DNA of 64,000 bases from CAZSAK01 sp964605155. GTDB lineage: Bacteria > Pseudomonadota > Gammaproteobacteria > SZUA-140. This document shows positions 9,235 to 17,405 of the stretch, in pieces (the first letter of the stretch is position 1; every line of letters starts with the position of its first letter). The translations under genes and the position numbers were made by a program. The stretch lies in contig CAZSAK010000016.1 of assembly GCA_964605155.1 (NCBI GenBank), positions 1-64,000 of the forward strand, read 5' to 3'. The notes below the pieces were generated by a model, which did not search any database, was not told the DNA's origin, and saw only the letters and a program-made list of their open reading frames with translations.

Positions 9235-9488
9235 TCCGGGGTTATCGCCGTTTCGGGCTGATTCGGATCACGTCGCTTTATATAAAACAATTACTTAACC
9301 CAGGAATCCGGGATCAGGCAACATACGCTTGTTGCTTGGCCGCCCGACCGGATTGAAGGCTTTCGACCCAGGGATAGTGAAGTCCTTCACAAAATATAAC
9401 TTATTGGATACTAAAGAAAACATAGCGTTTTACCGATATACGAATATATCCGATGAGTCTTCTTTTATCCCAAGGTTTAACAAAAAAG

Positions 9489-10388
9489 ATGAAATATCCC
9501 TGGTTACTGACTGTCCTGTTATTGTTGTACGTGCACACCACACAGACAGCGGCACTGGATGACGAGTACCTCGTCGAGCACAACTACAACACTGTCGAGA
9601 TGCTTGATCATTGGATCGACGAAGCCGAACAGGGTATTGTGGAAGCACAGTACCAACTGGCCAGAATGCAACTGAGTGGCCAATTGATGTTGCGTGATTA
9701 CAGCGCTGCACGTTACTGGATGGAGCAGGCGGCGGGAGAAGGACACCATGTAGCCCAATATTACCTGGGCGTGCTCTATGAAGAGGGTATAGGAACCGGG
9801 CGGGATATTGCGCGTGCGTTTGATTGGTACCATAAGTCCGCAATGGCCGGATACGCACCCGCTCAATATCAACTTGGTATCTTGTACAGTGAGGGGGTGC
9901 TGGTTCCACAGAATCCGGAAGTCAGCGCATACTGGCACCTGCAGGCGGCTGCGCAGGGTATGCCGGAAGCGCAGTATGATCTCGGCGTGCGTTATCTTAA
10001 AGGCAGGGGTGTACCGCAGAATTATCAGGTTGCAGCCTCATGGCTTGAAAAGGCGGCGCAACATGGTCATGCAGATGCCCTGACCAGCCTGGGAGAATTA
10101 TATCTTCAAGGATTCGGGGTTACTCAGGATTATTACAAGGCAATGGAACTGTTTTTCGAGGCTGCCGCGAAGAATCATCCCGAGGCTGAATATCATCTCG
10201 GCATGATGTATGCCCGAGGCATCGGGGTACTTAAACAAGACGACAAGGCCTGCAAGTGGTTACAAAGGGCTGTTGAGCAGGGGGATGAAAGGGCCCAGCA
10301 GGAAATCAGGTTGATTAGGGAGCGCCAGGTAAAGGAGCGCAGGGAACGGTTTCCAGCACTTTCATCTGATTACAGCCAGCTTGGCTGA
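9489..10388 (+). CDS. Exported Sel1-repeat (SLR) protein
   Basis: About 299 residues: a signal peptide (KYPWLLTVLLLLYVHTTQTA) and then six full Sel1-like repeats of about 36 residues, each with the A-Y-L-G/A-Y-W-AA-G pattern (for example AQYYLGVLYEEGIGTGRD), plus a partial seventh. The C-terminus is basic (RERQVKERRERF). Sel1 repeats form helical solenoids that bind other proteins. I chose the second methionine because it directly precedes the signal peptide. The next gene on the same strand is an exported ankyrin protein, so the two may act together; the ligand is unknown. Confidence 0.88.
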   Translation: MKYPWLLTVLLLLYVHTTQTAALDDEYLVEHNYNTVEMLDHWIDEAEQGIVEAQYQLARMQLSGQLMLRDYSAARYWMEQAAGEGHHVAQYYLGVLYEEGIGTGRDIARAFDWYHKSAMAGYAPAQYQLGILYSEGVLVPQNPEVSAYWHLQAAAQGMPEAQYDLGVRYLKGRGVPQNYQVAASWLEKAAQHGHADALTSLGELYLQGFGVTQDYYKAMELFFEAAAKNHPEAEYHLGMMYARGIGVLKQDDKACKWLQRAVEQGDERAQQEIRLIRERQVKERRERFPALSSDYSQLG

Positions 10389-10527
10389 TTAGTCACCTTT
10401 CCATCCAATACCGTTGATACTGCTGTTCATCCAGTGGAATGTGGTAGGATCTACTACTGCAGCGCTGCTGTTCCACGTCAGGAATACCGCTGTAGCCTGA
10501 TAATAACAATGAATACACATCTTTCCC

Positions 10528-11268
10528 ATGAGCAGCCTGGTTAGAGTTTTGGCCATCCTGGTGGCCGTTTGCTGGTATAGGAGTCTGTTTGCACAGGAAA
10601 CGAACGCTATGGACAACAGGACGCTCAGAATGATCGTGGTATCGTCAAAGGGAGATGTCCAAGGCGTAGAGGAATTGCTGCATGAGGGGATGAACATCGA
10701 GAGTACCGATGTAGTCGGCAATACACCGTTGATTTTCGCGGCACGTTACGGTCGTCTCGAGGAGGTCCGTTACCTGATCAAGCGGGGGGCAAATGTCAAT
10801 GCCCGTTCCAGCACAGGTGGGACACCGTTGCGAGAGGCAGTCAATAAGATGGATCCAGCAACGGTGCGTCTGCTGCTTAATGCGGGTGCTGCCGTTGACA
10901 CCATGGATATGGGCGGCGAAACAGCCGTTTTCTATGCGGTCAGATATGGATACATACCGGCGCTTGAGATGTTGTTGGCACAGGGTGCGAATCCCGATAT
11001 TGCAGACAACCACGGAGATACACCTTTGATCTATGCGATCAGGCAGTCGCCTACACGCCCGGATCATTGGTTACGCATTATCGAACTATTGATCACCCAT
11101 GGCGCAGATCCGGCCATTATCAATCAGAAGGGTGAGAATGCCATATGTATCGCACGACGGCAGGGAAAATCAGCCATTTACAATATGCTGATGGATTATG
11201 ATACCCGGCAGATCGGGTGTCACGCGCATGCAGGCGATCTGATAGGTGCGGTTGGTAGCAGAGAATAA
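10528..11268 (+). CDS. Exported ankyrin-repeat protein
   Basis: 246 residues with a signal peptide (about 1-22, ending SLFA before QETNAM) and roughly five ankyrin repeats between residues 30 and 230. Canonical repeat cores include GNTPLIFAARYGRLEEVRYLI, GGTPLREAVNK, GETAVFYAVRYGY and GDTPLIYAIRQ, with the usual GANVNARS/GADPAII turns. Periplasmic ankyrin proteins in gammaproteobacteria (AnkB type) have been linked to catalase and oxidative protection, but no catalase adjoins here. The adjacent Sel1 protein is also exported, making a pair of periplasmic solenoid proteins. Confidence 0.87.
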   Translation: MSSLVRVLAILVAVCWYRSLFAQETNAMDNRTLRMIVVSSKGDVQGVEELLHEGMNIESTDVVGNTPLIFAARYGRLEEVRYLIKRGANVNARSSTGGTPLREAVNKMDPATVRLLLNAGAAVDTMDMGGETAVFYAVRYGYIPALEMLLAQGANPDIADNHGDTPLIYAIRQSPTRPDHWLRIIELLITHGADPAIINQKGENAICIARRQGKSAIYNMLMDYDTRQIGCHAHAGDLIGAVGSRE

Positions 11269-11804
11269 AACGCTCGAGTAGTTGCGCGGCACTCATTAAA
11301 AATATCCCAATTGCCTGGCAACACTATAATTATTATTTATAACAATGAGATACTGATAATACATAAACTAATTACTTAGATTATGCATAATGCGCGTCAT
11401 TACATTGCTACATCAGGATATTACCTTTTCCAATGAATCGGTGGCCTCATGAAAACAGGGTTGTCTCATCGTATCGGTATGTATCTGTGATTTCCGTATT
11501 CAATTTATAACGGTTTGTTGTACCATTCTATACCGAGAGTAGGGAGGGATAACCGGAGGAATATATCTTCATATTTCATTGGCCATCACAATAACAAGAA
11601 GGCCATGGATTTCATTTTGTAACACTTCTTATCTGTATCCCGCACTGTCTGCAGCTGTCGGGTCAGGTGTCGACTATGGATTACACTAGGTGGCCAACGG
11701 CCGCTGTTTTTTTATAATGATTTGGCCTAACTTGCGGAACGTGAATAATGAGCAAAGACGGTTTGTCTTGATGACCGCTGCGGTTTGTATCACTTCGATT
11801 TTAC
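11269..11804 (+). other. Intergenic stretch without a supportable gene
   Basis: 536 bases between the ankyrin gene and the hydrolase-OsmC gene. The first part is AT-rich. Only very short reading frames are present, none with a convincing ribosome-binding site. The one clear element is a GC-rich hairpin followed by seven T residues near its right end, listed separately. Confidence 0.6.
11690..11713 (+). terminator. Possible intrinsic terminator
   Basis: GTGGCC-AAC-GGCCGC forms a six-base-pair stem (one G-U) with a three-base loop, followed after two bases by seven consecutive T residues. The stem is short, but the stem-plus-T-tract layout is right for a rho-independent terminator on the plus strand. 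It lies over 400 bases after the ankyrin stop, so it may end a short unannotated transcript. Confidence 0.4.
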
Positions 11805-13019
11805 ATGCAATCCAAGAGAATCCGGTTTAAAAATAGCAACGGACAGGAACTGGCGGCATATCTGGACCTGCCTGTGGCTGGAAAGCCCCACAGTTATGCA
11901 ATTTATGCCCACTGTTTTACATGTGGCAAAAATCTCAAGATCAGTCATTACATAAGTCGGGCATTGACACAGCATCACATCGCCGTGCTGCGTTTTGATT
12001 TCACCGGCATCGGGGAGAGTGAAGGTGATTTTTCTCAAACCAATTTTTCGTCCAGCGTCGATGATGTAGTAAGCGCAGCGCGGTTTCTTGATGAAAATTA
12101 CGAGGGACCAAAGATCCTGATTGGTCACTCCCTGGGAGGTACAGCTGTGCTGGCCGCCACGCAAGAGATATCTTCCTGCAGGGCAGTCACTATCATTGCT
12201 TCTCCCTTTGAACCGATCCATATCATGGACCACTTTGCCCGGGAGAGGAAAATCATCGAAACAAGAGGTGAGGCAGAGATTACATTAGGTGGCCAGCAAT
12301 TTATCCTAAAGAAGCAGTTCCTCGATGACCTGTCTGCCACGGATATGCATGCAGTAATCAGGGAACTCAAATGCCCGCTATTGATCATCCATTCACCCAA
12401 GGATGCCACCGTAGACATAGAGAATGCCGCGCGTATCTATCAGGCTGCACATCACCCCAAGAGTTTTATATCGCTCGATAATGCGGATCATCTGTTATCC
12501 CGGAAAGAGGATGCCTGTTATTCGGGCACAATGATTGCCGTATGGGCAGGCAGATATCTGTATATCGAGCATCCGCCGGATGAGTCAGGAGCGGCAGGCT
12601 ATACGGTAACCAGTACCGCTGAAGAGGGCTTCTATACAGAGATCGATGCCGATGGGCACAGTATTGTCGCCGATGAACCTGTAAGTGCAGGAGGCACAAA
12701 CCAGGGAGCAAGTCCGTATGAGCTGTTATCGGCCTCTCTGGGGGCATGTACGGGTATGACACTACGGATGTATGCTGATCGCAAGGGTTGGCCACTGGAA
12801 AGCGTCAATGTCAGGCTCAAGCATGATAAGATTCATGCCGAGGATTGCGAAAACTGTCCGGAATCCCGTGCCATGATCGATGTTATTACCCGGGAAATCG
12901 AACTGATCGGTGATTTGTCGGAGTCACAGCAAGAACGGCTCCTGGAGATCGCCAGCCGTTGCCCGGTACACCGTACCATGCAGGAAAAGGTTGCGATTAC
13001 AACACGACTAATAAAATAG
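11805..13019 (+). CDS. Alpha/beta hydrolase fused to OsmC domain
   Basis: A 404-residue two-domain protein. Residues about 1-255 form an alpha/beta hydrolase with nucleophile elbow GHSLGG (Ser near 109), the acid in PKDATVD and the histidine in NADHLLS. Residues about 270-404 form an OsmC/Ohr-type domain with SLGACTGMTLRMYA (Cys near 313) and SRCPVHRTM (Cys near 386), the peroxidatic and resolving cysteine pair. This fusion is widespread in proteobacteria; OsmC domains reduce organic and fatty-acid hydroperoxides with thiols. The hydrolase half may release acyl groups. It precedes a methionine-rich lipoprotein and exported Msr enzymes, all plausibly oxidative-damage functions. Confidence 0.92.
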   Translation: MQSKRIRFKNSNGQELAAYLDLPVAGKPHSYAIYAHCFTCGKNLKISHYISRALTQHHIAVLRFDFTGIGESEGDFSQTNFSSSVDDVVSAARFLDENYEGPKILIGHSLGGTAVLAATQEISSCRAVTIIASPFEPIHIMDHFARERKIIETRGEAEITLGGQQFILKKQFLDDLSATDMHAVIRELKCPLLIIHSPKDATVDIENAARIYQAAHHPKSFISLDNADHLLSRKEDACYSGTMIAVWAGRYLYIEHPPDESGAAGYTVTSTAEEGFYTEIDADGHSIVADEPVSAGGTNQGASPYELLSASLGACTGMTLRMYADRKGWPLESVNVRLKHDKIHAEDCENCPESRAMIDVITREIELIGDLSESQQERLLEIASRCPVHRTMQEKVAITTRLIK

Positions 13020-13059
13020 ATATTGTGAAAAATTGCCATGAACATATCGATCCAGTATT

Positions 13060-13074
13060 CAAGCCGCGGGCTTG
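13060..13074 (+). repeat. Short perfect hairpin CAAGCC-GCG-GGCTTG
   Basis: A six-base-pair perfect inverted repeat with a three-base loop, 41 bases after the hydrolase-OsmC stop. There is no T tract on either side, so it is not a standard intrinsic terminator; it might be a transcript 3' end stem or a protein site. Confidence 0.35.
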
Positions 13075-13148
13075 ATACAAAACCGCTTTAATTCAGGCGC
13101 TGAATCCTTTCTTCACAAGTCCTGTCCAGGAATTTGTCCACTATTACC

Positions 13149-13166
13149 GTGATACTTTTGTGATAC
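13149..13166 (+). promoter_or_regulatory. 11-bp-phased direct repeat, OmpR/PhoB-type operator candidate
   Basis: Two identical heptamers GTGATAC are separated by the AT-only spacer TTTT, so each recurs once per helical turn; a third unit after TTCT is degenerate (GTTATGA, four of seven). This 7+4 direct-repeat layout is that of sites bound by OmpR/PhoB-family response regulators. It ends about 81 bases upstream of the methionine-rich lipoprotein start, a normal activator distance. The repeat is seen directly; the regulator is inferred. Confidence 0.45.
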
Positions 13167-13247
13167 TTCTGTTATGACCCTGAGAACTGTTTACTGTGAA
13201 ATAGACAAGGTAAATATTCTTTACAATCTTAATCACAGGAGATCGCG

Positions 13248-13460
13248 ATGTATATAAAATTAATTTCAGGGTTGTTTTCGGGTTTTATACTGTTGTTAGC
13301 ATTGTCAGTCGGAGGTTGCGCGACTGATGACATGCATGATGACGGCATGATGATGAAGGAAGACAAGATGATGAAAGACGACAGTATGATGAAGGATAAC
13401 GGGATGATGAATGATGACAAGATGAAGGACGATGAGGGGATGATGAAGGATTCAATGTAG
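13248..13460 (+). CDS. Methionine-rich MXKDX-repeat lipoprotein
   Basis: A 70-residue precursor: lipoprotein signal peptide of 23 residues ending SVGG before Cys24, then a 47-residue mature part containing 14 methionines and 15 acidic residues and only one cysteine (the lipidated one). The repeat theme is MMKDD/MMKDN, matching the pentapeptide MXKDX repeat family. The ATG has a good ribosome-binding site (AGGAGATCGCG). Known methionine-rich periplasmic peptides can act as oxidant sinks recycled by methionine sulfoxide reductase, or bind Cu(I). The converging neighbour here is an exported MsrA, which favours the oxidant-sink idea but does not prove it. Confidence 0.85.
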   Translation: MYIKLISGLFSGFILLLALSVGGCATDDMHDDGMMMKEDKMMKDDSMMKDNGMMNDDKMKDDEGMMKDSM

Positions 13461-13470
13461 GATAGACATG

Positions 13471-13511
13471 GACATTGCCCTCTCCCGTTAGGCGGGAGAG
13501 GGCACAATGTC
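13471..13511 (+). terminator. Strong bidirectional hairpin between lipoprotein gene and msrA
   Basis: GCCCTCTCCCG-TTAG-GCGGGAGAGGGC is an almost perfect long stem, extended outward by GACATTG/CAATGTC with one bulged A. Downstream on the plus strand comes AGCGAGTTTTTTATTT. It lies between two converging genes and can terminate both. The CCCTCTCCC...GGGAGAGGG core is also common as a dispersed intergenic repeat in many proteobacterial genomes. Confidence 0.75.
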
Positions 13512-13521
13512 AGCGAGTTTT

Positions 13522-14145
13522 TTATTTCTTACCCCAAAGTTCCTCGAGGCGGTCATCACGTCCGCATCTGTATCGATAAAATTTATATTTCAGCTCGTGT
13601 GTTTCATGGAAATTCTGATGATAGTCTTCAGCCGGATAGAACATTGAGGCGGGGACGATTTGCGTCACAACAGAGGCACTGAACGGCTTGGTCTTTTCCA
13701 GTTTATTTTTGGATTGTTCTGCAAGTTTGTGCTGTTCCTCATTCAGATAAAAAATGGCTGAACGGTATTGGGAACCATGGTCACAAAATTGCGCATTTGC
13801 GGTAGTGGGATCGATATTGTGCCAGAAATAATCGAGCAGTTCCTTGTAGCTGACCTTGCCGGGATCATAGGTGATCCGTACTGATTCAGCGTGTCCGGTA
13901 CCACCATTAGATACCTGCTCATAGCTCGGATCTTTCACGTGACCACCGGTAAATCCCGAGGTAGTGTCAATGACACCGGGTATCTTGTCGAAGTCTGCTT
14001 CCACGCACCAGAAGCAACCCCCGGCGAAGATCGCGATTTTGTATTGGTGGTCATCCATCATACTATTCGCGGATGCATGCATGGCGTGTGATGTACTGTA
14101 TAGCACCAGGGAGATCAACAACATCAGGCTCTTTTTCAGGATCAT
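13522..14145 (-). CDS. msrA: Peptide-methionine (S)-S-oxide reductase MsrA, exported
   Basis: MsrA reduces the S epimer of methionine sulfoxide. The catalytic motif GCFWCVEADF places the active cysteine at residue 44; GTGHAE, the acid-rich YHQNFHETHE-type region and a C-terminal cysteine also fit the family. Starting at MILKKSLMLLISLVLYSTSHA gives 207 residues with a clear signal peptide, and AGAGG lies six bases before this ATG; the longer upstream frame overlaps msrB and has no such support. So this MsrA is probably periplasmic. It follows msrB by about 25 bases on the same strand and converges with the methionine-rich lipoprotein gene. Confidence 0.95.
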   Translation of the reverse strand: MILKKSLMLLISLVLYSTSHAMHASANSMMDDHQYKIAIFAGGCFWCVEADFDKIPGVIDTTSGFTGGHVKDPSYEQVSNGGTGHAESVRITYDPGKVSYKELLDYFWHNIDPTTANAQFCDHGSQYRSAIFYLNEEQHKLAEQSKNKLEKTKPFSASVVTQIVPASMFYPAEDYHQNFHETHELKYKFYRYRCGRDDRLEELWGKK

Positions 14146-14170
14146 TACATTACCTCTGTAAAAAATGGTG

Positions 14171-14677
14171 TTACGCCGGAATAAAATCGAGTGCCAGACC
14201 GTTATTGCACCAACGCTGTCCGGTGGGTTCCGGTCCATCATCAAAGACATGTCCCTGATGACCGCCACATCGGGCACAATGGTATTCCGTGCGGGGAATG
14301 ATCATTTTCCAGTCCCGTTTTGTTTCGACTGCACCGGCAAGTGTGGTGTAGAAACTCGGCCACCCGGTACCACTGTCATATTTCATATCGGAGGTAAACA
14401 AGGGAAGTGCACAACCGGCACAGACATAGGTACCTTTGCGCTTTTCATCGTTTAATGGGCTGGAATGGGCTTCTTCAGTCTCTTCTTCCCGCAGTATATG
14501 GAATTCATCGGGCGTAAGGATGGCCCGCCATTCCTCTTCGGTCTTGACGATCTTATCGATCTTGCCGCTGCCTGCAGGCATGTCACTGTCTCCAAAGGTC
14601 CTTGATATGATGAGAGGCAGGACTGTCAGTCCCAGGCTCCCGAGGATGAAATGTCGTCTGTTCATCATGGTCTCCAT
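14171..14677 (-). CDS. msrB: Peptide-methionine (R)-S-oxide reductase MsrB, exported (Tat-like)
   Basis: MsrB reduces the R epimer of methionine sulfoxide. It has two zinc-binding CxxC pairs (Cys86/89 in VCAGC and Cys134/137 in HCARC), the YDSGTGWPSFY core and the catalytic Cys157 in GQRWCNNGLALDF. The N-terminus NRRHFILGSLGLTVLPL has an Arg pair before a hydrophobic stretch, like a Tat or Sec signal, so it should act outside the cytoplasm as the adjacent MsrA does. Together the pair repairs both sulfoxide epimers in the envelope. The exact start among METMMN is uncertain by a few residues. Confidence 0.95.
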   Translation of the reverse strand: METMMNRRHFILGSLGLTVLPLIISRTFGDSDMPAGSGKIDKIVKTEEEWRAILTPDEFHILREEETEEAHSSPLNDEKRKGTYVCAGCALPLFTSDMKYDSGTGWPSFYTTLAGAVETKRDWKMIIPRTEYHCARCGGHQGHVFDDGPEPTGQRWCNNGLALDFIPA

Positions 14678-14763
14678 GAATGCTGTCTTGTTGTTAGATA
14701 ATCATACGGACTGTATATCACCTGCTTATCGCAAAATGATCACAATTTTATAACATCGGGATT

Positions 14764-16131
14764 TCAGGCGGTTTTACGGCTACCTGTAGCCGGATTTTTC
14801 AGTGGGGTTGCATGGAGATCATGTGTATCTGAATCAGTGATTCTCACATCGACAAAATCACCGGGTTGGAGGGTATTATCAGGTGACAGGATAACGACAC
14901 CGTCGATTTCTGGAGCATCAGCGTGACTGCGGGCGATAATTTCATTTTCGGTGACCTCATCGACCAGTACTGTCAAGATATTTCCGATATGTCGCTGCAG
15001 CCTGGTGGCACTGATGGATTCCTGTGTTGCCATAAACTCGGCCATCCGTTCCTGCTTGATTTCCTCCGGTACGTGACCGGGTAACGAGTTGGCGGCGGCG
15101 CCTGCGACCGGCGAATAGGTAAAGCAACCTACACGGTCAAGCTGAGCCTCATTCAGGAAATCCAGCAGACACTCGAAATCCTGCCGGGTTTCACCCGGAA
15201 ACCCCACGATGAAGGTACTGCGGATAGTGATGTCAGGACAGATCTGCCGCCAACGCCGGATTCGATGCAATACATTTTCACTGTGGGCGGGCCGCCTCAT
15301 GGCCCTGAGTATCGCAGGACTGGCATGCTGGAACGGTATGTCCAGATAAGGTAATACCTTGCCTTCAGCCATTAACGGGATAATATCGTCGACATTTGAA
15401 TACGGGTAGACATAGTGCAGTCTGATCCATACACCCAGATTACCCAACGTATTAGCCAGATCATACAAACGTGTTTTTAACGGACGCCCTTCCCAGAATC
15501 CGGTGCGGTATTTCACATCCACGCCGTAAGCGCTGGTGTCCTGAGAAATAACGAGCAGTTCCTTGACTCCTGCATTGACGAGGTTGTGTGCCTCCTGCAT
15601 TATTTCACCGATCGGACGGCTGACCAGTTTCCCTCGCATGGATGGTATGATGCAGAAACTGCAACGGTGATTGCATCCTTCCGAGATCTTCAGGTAGGCA
15701 TAGTGTCCGGGGGTTAGCCTGATACCTTGCGGGGGTATCAGGCTGTTGTAAGGGTCATGTAACGGTGGCAGCTGATGATGTACCGCCGCCATGACATCCG
15801 TCAAGGCATGCGGCCCGGTCACGGCCAATACCTGGGGAAAATTCTTTCTGACTATATCCGCCTTTGCCCCCAGGCAGCCGGTGACAATGACCTTGCCGTT
15901 TTCATCGATGGCTTCCCCGATGGCCTCAAGCGATTCTTCAATAGCAGTATCGATAAAGCCGCAGGTATTTACGATCACCAGGTCGGCATTTTCATAATCG
16001 GGGCAGATCTCATAACCCTCTGCACGCAAACGGGTGATGATCCCTTCGGAGTCAACCAGCGCTTTCGGACAACCGAGGCTGACAAAGCCGACTCTCCCGG
16101 TTCCGGAACTATTGTATTGTAAAATACTCAT
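14764..16131 (-). CDS. rimO: Ribosomal protein S12 methylthiotransferase RimO
   Basis: Radical-SAM methylthiotransferase that modifies Asp89 of ribosomal protein S12. Three parts are visible: N-terminal UPF0004 domain with cysteines for the auxiliary cluster (SLGCPKALVDSE, NTCGFID, VTGCLGAKAD), the radical-SAM CxxxCxxC loop (SEGCNHRCSFCIIPSMRG) and a C-terminal TRAM domain with EIIARSHADAPEIDG. From the methionine of MSILQYNSSG the protein is 455 residues, near the family norm; an in-frame ATG seven codons upstream is possible. It is upstream of msrB by 86 bases and divergent from the MacA-like gene. Confidence 0.95.
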   Translation of the reverse strand: MSILQYNSSGTGRVGFVSLGCPKALVDSEGIITRLRAEGYEICPDYENADLVIVNTCGFIDTAIEESLEAIGEAIDENGKVIVTGCLGAKADIVRKNFPQVLAVTGPHALTDVMAAVHHQLPPLHDPYNSLIPPQGIRLTPGHYAYLKISEGCNHRCSFCIIPSMRGKLVSRPIGEIMQEAHNLVNAGVKELLVISQDTSAYGVDVKYRTGFWEGRPLKTRLYDLANTLGNLGVWIRLHYVYPYSNVDDIIPLMAEGKVLPYLDIPFQHASPAILRAMRRPAHSENVLHRIRRWRQICPDITIRSTFIVGFPGETRQDFECLLDFLNEAQLDRVGCFTYSPVAGAAANSLPGHVPEEIKQERMAEFMATQESISATRLQRHIGNILTVLVDEVTENEIIARSHADAPEIDGVVILSPDNTLQPGDFVDVRITDSDTHDLHATPLKNPATGSRKTA

Positions 16132-16206
16132 AGTGATATAGTATACCAACACTCATTTATCCATACTCGATTTCTTGAACAACGCCGACCCCCTGATGCA
16201 GTATCA

Positions 16207-17400
16207 GTGAAAATCCGTTATCCAAAGACATTTCTGTTCATCATTATAGTAGCTGCCGCTATAGCCGCTTTCGTATTGATCTTGCCTGAATCTACCCAAC
16301 CGCAATCGCCTGGTTACGCGTTGTACACATTGAAACGAGGCGATATTACCGCAACGGTTTCTGCAACCGGCACAGTTAATCCGCTCATAACCGTTCAGGT
16401 CGGCAGCCAGGTCTCCGGTACCATCCAGGATCTTTATGCTGACTTTAATACACTGGTACACAAAGGTGATGTGATTGCCCAGATAGATCCCGCGCTGTTC
16501 AAGGCAAGTCTGGCCGAGGCGCAGGCCAGTCTCAAAAGTGCACAGGCGGCGCGTGAGAAGGCCGCAGTGGAGGTGGAGGATACCAAACGTAAACTGGCAC
16601 GGGTGGAGGGGCTGCGCAAGCAGAATCTGGTTGCCGAGAGCGAGGTCGATGTTGCCAGATTTGAATACGAGGGGGCGGTGGCGGAACATCAGTTAAGATC
16701 CGCTGCGGTGGAACAGGCTGAGGCGGCCCGCAATCGCCAACAGGTGAATCTTGATTACACAACGATATACGCACCCATCGACGGTGTCGTGATATCACGT
16801 GATGTCGATGTTGGACAAACCGTGGCTGCCAGTTTACAGGCACCTACCTTGTTTACTATCGCACACGATCTGGCGCGAATGCAGATTGAAACCGATGTCG
16901 ATGAGGCATTCATCGGTATGATTGACCAGGGACAAGAGGTCACATTCACTGTTTTTGCCTATCCGGATAGAAAGTTCAAGGGCAATGTTGCCCAGGTACG
17001 ATTGAATCCTACTGTCGAAGCGGGTGTAGTAAAGTATAACTGTATCATCCATGTCGATAACGAGGACCTGGCACTGAAACCGGGAATGACTGCAACCGTC
17101 GCGATCGAGGTAGCACACCGTGACAATGTCTTCAAGGTACCAAATGCTGCGCTGCGTTATATCCCGGACTGGCCTGAGGAACGCCTGCAACAGATTCGGG
17201 AAGGCCTGAAAACTAATGAAGCAATAGTCTGGCAGCCCGGGACCAGGGAACTCAAGCCGATAAAGGTTCGCATGGGGATCGTTGCAGATAAAGAAACCGA
17301 GGTCATTTCCGATGAATTGCAGGAAGGGTTGAAGATAGCCATACCTGGCAATCCGGTCGAGAGTGAAAGAAGACGGCGTTTTGGCCTGAGCCTGTTCTAG
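16207..17400 (+). CDS. MacA-type periplasmic adaptor protein
   Basis: A 397-residue membrane-fusion protein starting at GTG: N-terminal anchor (about residues 8-28), lipoyl half (VQVGSQVSGTIQDLYADF), a coiled-coil hairpin (about 95-180), second lipoyl half (DYTTIYAPIDGVVISRDVDVGQTV) and beta-barrel/membrane-proximal domains. The QVGSQVSGTI and IYAPIDGVV phrases are typical of MacA. It should couple the downstream MacB-like ABC exporter to TolC. It is five bases upstream of the ATPase gene. This second system differs from the 2.7-7 kb one in having a single permease. Confidence 0.92.
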   Translation: MKIRYPKTFLFIIIVAAAIAAFVLILPESTQPQSPGYALYTLKRGDITATVSATGTVNPLITVQVGSQVSGTIQDLYADFNTLVHKGDVIAQIDPALFKASLAEAQASLKSAQAAREKAAVEVEDTKRKLARVEGLRKQNLVAESEVDVARFEYEGAVAEHQLRSAAVEQAEAARNRQQVNLDYTTIYAPIDGVVISRDVDVGQTVAASLQAPTLFTIAHDLARMQIETDVDEAFIGMIDQGQEVTFTVFAYPDRKFKGNVAQVRLNPTVEAGVVKYNCIIHVDNEDLALKPGMTATVAIEVAHRDNVFKVPNAALRYIPDWPEERLQQIREGLKTNEAIVWQPGTRELKPIKVRMGIVADKETEVISDELQEGLKIAIPGNPVESERRRRFGLSLF

Positions 17401-17405
17401 TTTCC

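Noticed and set aside
13229..13507. 92-codon minus-strand frame opposite the MXKDX gene
   Set aside because: Its repeating SFII pattern is just the reverse complement of the Met/Asp repeat.
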